This document shows positions 29,478-32,879 of a stretch of DNA of 32,879 nucleotides, piece after piece; within the stretch, counting starts at the first letter, position 1; each line of letters begins with the position of its first letter. The stretch comes from Pseudomonadota bacterium (GTDB taxonomy: Bacteria > Chloroflexota > UBA6077 > JAJPHF01), in the NCBI GenBank assembly GCA_021325365.1, contig JAJPHF010000028.1, positions 1-32,879 on the forward strand, given 5' to 3'. Both the position numbers and the translations under genes were made by a program. The notes under the pieces were generated by a model. The model saw nothing but the letters and a program-made list of their open reading frames with translations. It did not search any database and was not told where the DNA came from.

Positions 29478-29697
29478 ACCGTTCCTCGGCTAAACTCATA
29501 CGCCCGCGAGTGGCCCGGCGACGCGATCCAGTGCGCCGCTACCACGTCCTGCCACGATCTGCGAGCACCCTGCGGCCGGCCGGCGCTGGTACACGGGCGC
29601 CAGGTGGGCTACGATTAGGCGCGGCCGGCCGGCGAAACGCTGGCTGCCGGCCAGGGGGCGGCCGTACCGTAGGGCATACGGCGACGGAGGCGCGAAG

Positions 29698-30570
29698 ATG
29701 GCGAACGGCGCTCTTGGCTACGATCCCGCGCGGCGCTACGACGTCAAGGTCGAGGACGTCGAGTACCGTCGCGACGGCGACCGGTCCTGGCTCGCGCTCA
29801 CCTACCAGCCCCAGGGTGAGGGGCCGTTCCCGGCGCTGCTGGCGATCCACGGCGGCGCCTGGAACAACGGCGACCGCACGGGCGCCCCGGCGCTCGGGGA
29901 GGGACTGGCGGCGAGCGGCGTCCTGGTCGTCTCGATCAACTTCCGCATGGGCGGCACGGACCCATACCCGTCCTCGCTGGCCGACATCAACTATGCGACG
30001 CGCTGGCTGAAGCACCACGCGGCCGACTTCCACGCCGACCCGGCGACCGTGGGCGGGCTGGGCATCTCCAGCGGCGGGCACCTCATCATGCTGAGCGCCA
30101 TGCGGCCCCGCGACCCGCGCTACGCCGCCCTGCCGCTCCCCCAGGCCGCCGGCCGCGACGCCACGCTGGCGTACGTAATCTCGCTGTGGGGCGTGCTGGA
30201 CCCGCTCGGCCGCTACCGCATGGCGGAGGCGCGCGGCCTCACCCACTATCTCGAATACCACGACGCTTACTTCGGCACGGTCGAGACACAGGCCGAGGCG
30301 AGCCCGCTGCTGATCCTGCAGCGTGGCGAACCCGTCGAGCTGCCGCCGGCCCTGTTGATCCAGGGCACGGCGGACGAGGGCGTGCCGCAAGGGATGGTCG
30401 AGCAGGTCGCGTCGCTGTACCAGGCGGCCGGCGGGCAGGCCGAGCTAGCCTGGTTCGAGGGCATGCCGCACGGCATCGCCGGCTGGCCGGACGCCGACGT
30501 GGCGCGCATGATCGAGCGCATCAAGGCGTTCATCGCGCGCCAGGTGGCGCCGCCCGTCGCGGCGCGGTAA
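29698..30570 (+). CDS. Alpha/beta hydrolase (esterase/lipase, BD-FAE-like)
   Basis: The protein has 290 residues. The oxyanion-hole motif HGGAWNNGDR begins at residue 51, the nucleophile elbow GISSGG gives Ser124, and the C-terminal part supplies Asp (LLIQGTADEGVP) and His (GMPHGIAGW), a complete catalytic triad. This is the hormone-sensitive-lipase/carboxylesterase-like branch acting on small esters or amides; there is no signal peptide, so it is probably cytosolic. GGAGG lies 7 nt before the ATG. A short hairpin (29661-29682) sits just upstream of the ribosome binding site. The substrate is unknown. In aromatic catabolism such enzymes may cleave ring-opened esters or lactones, but nothing ties it to a pathway here. 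Confidence 0.9.
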   Translation: MANGALGYDPARRYDVKVEDVEYRRDGDRSWLALTYQPQGEGPFPALLAIHGGAWNNGDRTGAPALGEGLAASGVLVVSINFRMGGTDPYPSSLADINYATRWLKHHAADFHADPATVGGLGISSGGHLIMLSAMRPRDPRYAALPLPQAAGRDATLAYVISLWGVLDPLGRYRMAEARGLTHYLEYHDAYFGTVETQAEASPLLILQRGEPVELPPALLIQGTADEGVPQGMVEQVASLYQAAGGQAELAWFEGMPHGIAGWPDADVARMIERIKAFIARQVAPPVAAR

Positions 30571-30589
30571 AGGGGAAACTGGGGAGTGG

Positions 30590-30850
30590 CTAGGTGGGGG
30601 ACACCCCCACACCCCCGGCAGGGGCGTGTCCGGTAGCCCCAATGCGGGATCAGACTACCTCCTCGGTGACGGGTGGGGCCGTACAGCGCCGGCACCTCGG
30701 GGATCGGGATCACGGATCAGACTACCTGCTCGGTGACGGGTGGGGTTGGGAGCGCGGCCGTCCCGGCCATTTGGCCGGTGGATGCGGCGCCGGGGAGCGC
30801 GGGCGTCTCGCCCGCCCAGCCGGCCCCACCCCCTCGGCCGAAGACCTTGT
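30590..30850. repeat. Cluster of mixed repeats in the 331-nt gap 30571-30901
   Basis: The gap contains GGGGGACACCCCC (a relative of the 7641-7745 repeat); a 32-bp direct repeat at 30647-30678 and 30714-30745 with one mismatch and a 67-nt period; and two 21-bp hairpin units at 30748-30768 and 30793-30813 that share GGGAGCGCGG at their left ends. Short open frames through it translate the repeats and I do not consider them genes. Confidence 0.75.
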
Positions 30851-30901
30851 CTGACCCTGCACTAGGGATGCGGGGACCAGCACGGAGAGAGGGAGGGTGA
30901 G

Positions 30902-31645
30902 GTGGCGCTGGTTGGGCTAGCGGCAGGCAACTACCATTTTCTCGCGGGCAGCGGGACGCTGCCGTTCTGCGGCGGCGTGATCGCCGATCCAGGCTACGAG
31001 ATCGTGCATGTGACGTTCCGGCGGCCGATCGCGTGGCGGGAGGGCTTCGCCGCGATCGAGCGGCACCTGGCCGGGCTACGGCGTCCCCGCGCGGCGCTCT
31101 GCGCCGTCGAGCTGCGCTGCGCGCAGCCGTACACGCGGGAGGAGTTCTTCTCGCGCGAGGGATTTAACGGGCAATACGGCGACCTGCTGCGCGAGTGGGG
31201 GCTGGTCGTGGACGGCCTCGGCGCCACCGCGCGCACGAACATCGCCGTCGATCTGGTCCCGCTCCCAGAGCAGGGTGTCTTCGCCTTCTCGTACACCGCC
31301 CCGGCGGCCGACGCGCCGCCTACGTTCGTGGTCTCCGGCGTGCCAGAGGCGACGAGCGTGCGGCCCGGCGACAACTCGCCGGGGGCGCTGCGCGAGAAGA
31401 CGCGCGACGTGGTGGCGACGCTGGGCCAGCGACTCGGGGGGCTGGGCGCGGCGTGGGAGCAGGTCACGGCGATGGGGCTGTACACCGTCCACGACCTGTT
31501 CCCGGTCCTGCGCGACGAGGTGCTGGCGCAGGCCGGGCCAGCCGCCCTCAACGGCATCACCTGGTATTGTGGCCAGCCGCCGGTCCAGGGCGGCGCCATC
31601 GAGATCGACCTGCGGGCGATCCGGCACGACGTCCATCTGGGATAG
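30902..31645 (+). CDS. RidA/YjgF-related two-domain protein, possible aminomuconate-type deaminase
   Basis: The protein has 247 residues, starting at a GTG preceded by GGGAGGGTGAG. The C-terminal half (TFVVSGVPEATS, NSPGALREKTRDVVATLGQRLGGLGAAWEQVTAMGLYTVHDLFPVLRDEVLAQAG, GGAIEIDLRAIRHDV) has RidA/YjgF-like features. The N-terminal half (EIVHVTFRRPIAWREGFAAIERHLAGL, FNGQYGDLLREWGLVVDGL, ARTNIAVDLVP) looks like a diverged copy, making a tandem fusion. From memory it resembles longer deaminases such as the CnbZ type, which remove the amino group of aminomuconates; I could not verify this. If right, its product would be an oxalocrotonate, the substrate of DmpH encoded at 8916. That is an inference across 21 kb. 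Confidence 0.7.
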   Translation: MALVGLAAGNYHFLAGSGTLPFCGGVIADPGYEIVHVTFRRPIAWREGFAAIERHLAGLRRPRAALCAVELRCAQPYTREEFFSREGFNGQYGDLLREWGLVVDGLGATARTNIAVDLVPLPEQGVFAFSYTAPAADAPPTFVVSGVPEATSVRPGDNSPGALREKTRDVVATLGQRLGGLGAAWEQVTAMGLYTVHDLFPVLRDEVLAQAGPAALNGITWYCGQPPVQGGAIEIDLRAIRHDVHLG

Positions 31646-31658
31646 GGCGCGGCCCTCT

Positions 31659-31727
31659 GCCCCCTCTCCCCCTGGGAGATAGCGTCCTACTCCCTCTCCC
31701 CCTGGGAGAGGGCGGGGGGGAGGGCCC
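31659..31727 (+). repeat. Family A palindromic repeat, copy 3 (partial)
   Basis: CCCCCTCTCCCCCTGGGAGA, then GCGTCCTACTCC, then CCTCTCCCCCTGGGAGAGGG and a degraded GGGGGGAGGGC end. The order hairpin-CGTCCTACTC-hairpin is the same as at 6639-6726 (reversed) and 29050-29140. It fills most of the 200-nt gap before the carboxyltransferase gene. Confidence 0.8.
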
Positions 31728-31845
31728 GCCCTCTCTCAGCTTTCTCCCGCGGACGAGGGCCAGGCGGTAGCCTTCCCCGGCGACGCGGAAGACGGCGAGC
31801 GCTGCTGGACGGCTAAGGCGAGCGACAGTTAAGTGGCGAGGAGCG

Positions 31846-32879
31846 ATGACCGAGATCAGGTTCGCGGACACCACGATTCGCGATGGCCACCTCAGCCTCT
31901 GGGCGCAGAACATGCGCACCGGGATGATGCTGGCGATCGCGCGCGACCTCGACCGCGCCGGCTTCACCTCCATCGAGTGCATGTACACGCACCCGAAGAA
32001 GACCGTGCGCGAGCTGAAGGAAGACCCTTGGGAGCGCATCCGCCTGCTCCGCGAGCGCATCACCGAGACGCCGCTGCGGACGATCGTCGGGCGCTTCCCG
32101 CAGTTCGACCTCTCGCCGCCCTTCCTGCTCGCCATGCGGCTGCGCTGCGAGGCGCGCGCCGGCATCCGCCAGGCGCGCATCTCGGACGAGTGGAACCAGG
32201 CCGACATGTGGGCGTGGAAGATCCGGGCCGCGCGCGAGGTGGGAATCGACCCGATCGTGAACCTGATCTACTCGTACTCGCCCAAGCACACCGACGCCTA
32301 CTACGCCGAGCGCGCGGCGCAGCTCGCGGCGCTGCGCCCGTTCCGCATCTGCCTGAAGGATCCCGGCGGCTTGCTGACCCCCGAGCGGCTGCGCACTCTC
32401 GTGCCCGCAGTGCTCGCCAACACGGGGGACATCCACGTTGAGCTACACTCCCACTGCACTACCGGCCTCGGCCCCTTGAACGCGCTGGAGGCGGTGAAGC
32501 TAGGCATCCGCACGGTCAACACTGGCGTGCCGCCGCTCGCCAACGGCACCGCCCTGCCCAGCGTGTTCAACGTGGCCGCCAACCTGCGGGTGATGGGCTA
32601 CGAGCCGGTGTTCGACGAGGCCGCGGCCCGCGCCGTCTCCGAGAAGCTCACCGCCATCGCGGCGCACGACGGCCTGCCGCCGGGGCGCCCCGTCGAGTAC
32701 GACGCCGCGCAGTACCAGCATCAGGTGCCCGGCGGAATGCTCACCAACCTGCGCCACCAGCTCAAGCTGGTCGGCATGGAGGACCGCTACGCGGACACGC
32801 TGGCGGAGTGCGCGCGGGTGCGGGAGGAGTGGGGCTGGCCGATCATGGTGACGCCGCTCAGCCAGTTCGTGGGCAGCCA
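31846..32879 (+). CDS. Biotin-dependent carboxyltransferase (PycB/OadA-like), 3' end outside window
   Basis: The frame runs from an ATG at 31846 (GGCGAGGAG upstream) to the window end, giving 344 residues. It is an HMGL-like TIM barrel: ADTTIRDGHLSLWAQNMRT (RD active-site motif), FRICLKDPGGLLTPE (Lys in the position carboxylated in pyruvate carboxylase-type enzymes), VELHSHCTTGLGPLNALEAVKLGIRTVNTGVPPLANGTALPS (metal His pair), then the conserved-domain start QYQHQVPGGMLTNLRHQLKLVGM. This is the carboxyltransferase layout of pyruvate carboxylase subunit B and oxaloacetate decarboxylase alpha. Motif variants (RDGHLS rather than RDAHQS) suggest a different 2-oxo acid may be used. Biotin-carrier and carboxylase parts are not visible. 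It follows the RidA-like gene, with a repeat between. Confidence 0.88.
   Translation, partial: MTEIRFADTTIRDGHLSLWAQNMRTGMMLAIARDLDRAGFTSIECMYTHPKKTVRELKEDPWERIRLLRERITETPLRTIVGRFPQFDLSPPFLLAMRLRCEARAGIRQARISDEWNQADMWAWKIRAAREVGIDPIVNLIYSYSPKHTDAYYAERAAQLAALRPFRICLKDPGGLLTPERLRTLVPAVLANTGDIHVELHSHCTTGLGPLNALEAVKLGIRTVNTGVPPLANGTALPSVFNVAANLRVMGYEPVFDEAAARAVSEKLTAIAAHDGLPPGRPVEYDAAQYQHQVPGGMLTNLRHQLKLVGMEDRYADTLAECARVREEWGWPIMVTPLSQFVGS

Larger units (their letters stand above)
28779..29697. other. 919-nt gene-free region with repeats
   Basis: This is the longest gap in the window. It contains two tandem 40-bp family A units (29050-29140), a long-range inverted repeat (29390-29477), two copies of GCGGCCGGCCGGCG (29572 and 29621) and a small hairpin GCCGTA/TACGGC (29661-29682) just before the hydrolase ribosome binding site. 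Open frames across it either translate the family A repeat (LTPTLSQGERG-type peptides) or have shadow-like composition. I find no tRNA or known riboswitch. Confidence 0.55.

Noticed and set aside
29093..29545. Minus-strand open frame in the 0.9-kb gap
   Set aside because: Its end translates the family A repeat (LTPTLSQGERG) and the rest is low-complexity Gly/Arg sequence; it is not a plausible protein.
29572..29634. Two copies of GCGGCCGGCCGGCG as a regulatory direct repeat
   Set aside because: The motif is simple GC alternation expected by chance at this base composition, and the flanks do not match.
30647..30745. CRISPR array
   Set aside because: Only two repeats and one spacer, no internal palindrome in the repeat, no cas genes, and other dispersed repeats surround it.
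30594..30900. Two overlapping small open frames before the RidA-like gene
   Set aside because: Both are translations of the repeat cluster (for example GSAGVSPAQPA), without domain or convincing ribosome binding site.

Overview
The window is about 33 kb of very GC-rich bacterial DNA with many GTG starts and strong GGAGG-type ribosome binding sites. Its gene content (fused membrane/spermidine-synthase-like protein, soluble Ser/Thr kinase with TPR-like repeats, MscL with a zinc ribbon, HD-GYP protein, orphan Memo-like protein) and its dense intergenic palindromic repeats suggest Chloroflexota or a similar GC-rich lineage. That placement is an inference; there is no rRNA gene or lineage marker beyond rpsO to prove it.

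Layout. 1-3.4 kb (minus strand): a lipoprotein solute-binding protein cut by the window edge, and a fused transporter/spermidine-synthase-like protein. 3.7-5.6 kb: a secreted Gly/Tyr-rich protein and a DUF697-like membrane protein. 5.8-9.7 kb: a complete lower meta-cleavage operon, dmpE-dmpF-dmpG-dmpH, which converts 4-oxalocrotonate to pyruvate and acetyl-CoA; three different palindromic repeats sit in its gaps. 9.7-10.5 kb: a TacA/TacT-type toxin-antitoxin pair. 10.8-14.2 kb: a di-iron ferritin-like protein, an HD-GYP phosphodiesterase and a class III aminotransferase.

14.3-15.9 kb holds the most notable locus. A TetR regulator, with its own sigma70-like promoter and an operator-like site, precedes a membrane-anchored peroxiredoxin-like gene that is interrupted by an in-frame TGA exactly where the family has the first Cys of its CxxC motif (FFRGHW-TGA-PYC). 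A hairpin with the geometry of a bacterial SECIS element begins 8 nt after the TGA. I read this as one 285-residue selenoprotein (U132-P-Y-C135). A perfect 16-bp palindrome lies between the TetR gene and the selenoprotein gene, and a near-copy overlaps the start of the TetR transcript.

16-21 kb: a GGDEF-domain gene remnant, a 27-bp perfect-stem terminator, rpsO, a thiamine-diphosphate enzyme, mscL, an orphan Memo-family protein, a 34-bp perfect palindrome and a small unknown protein. 21.3-26 kb: an apparent co-directional envelope/signalling group of Ser/Thr kinase, two LysM membrane proteins and an M20 amidohydrolase. 26-32.9 kb: HU, a solitary HicA-like protein, a GH76-like glycosidase, a Lin0512-family protein, a repeat-filled 0.9-kb gap, an alpha/beta hydrolase, a RidA-related deaminase-like protein and a carboxyltransferase cut by the window end.

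How the genes may fit together: DmpEFGH, the RidA-like protein (possibly an aminomuconate-type deaminase), the di-iron protein and the thiamine enzyme would suit aromatic or aminoaromatic catabolism, but only the DmpEFGH steps are well supported. At least three families of palindromic repeats recur in the intergenic spaces, and one related low-complexity block lies inside a coding region.
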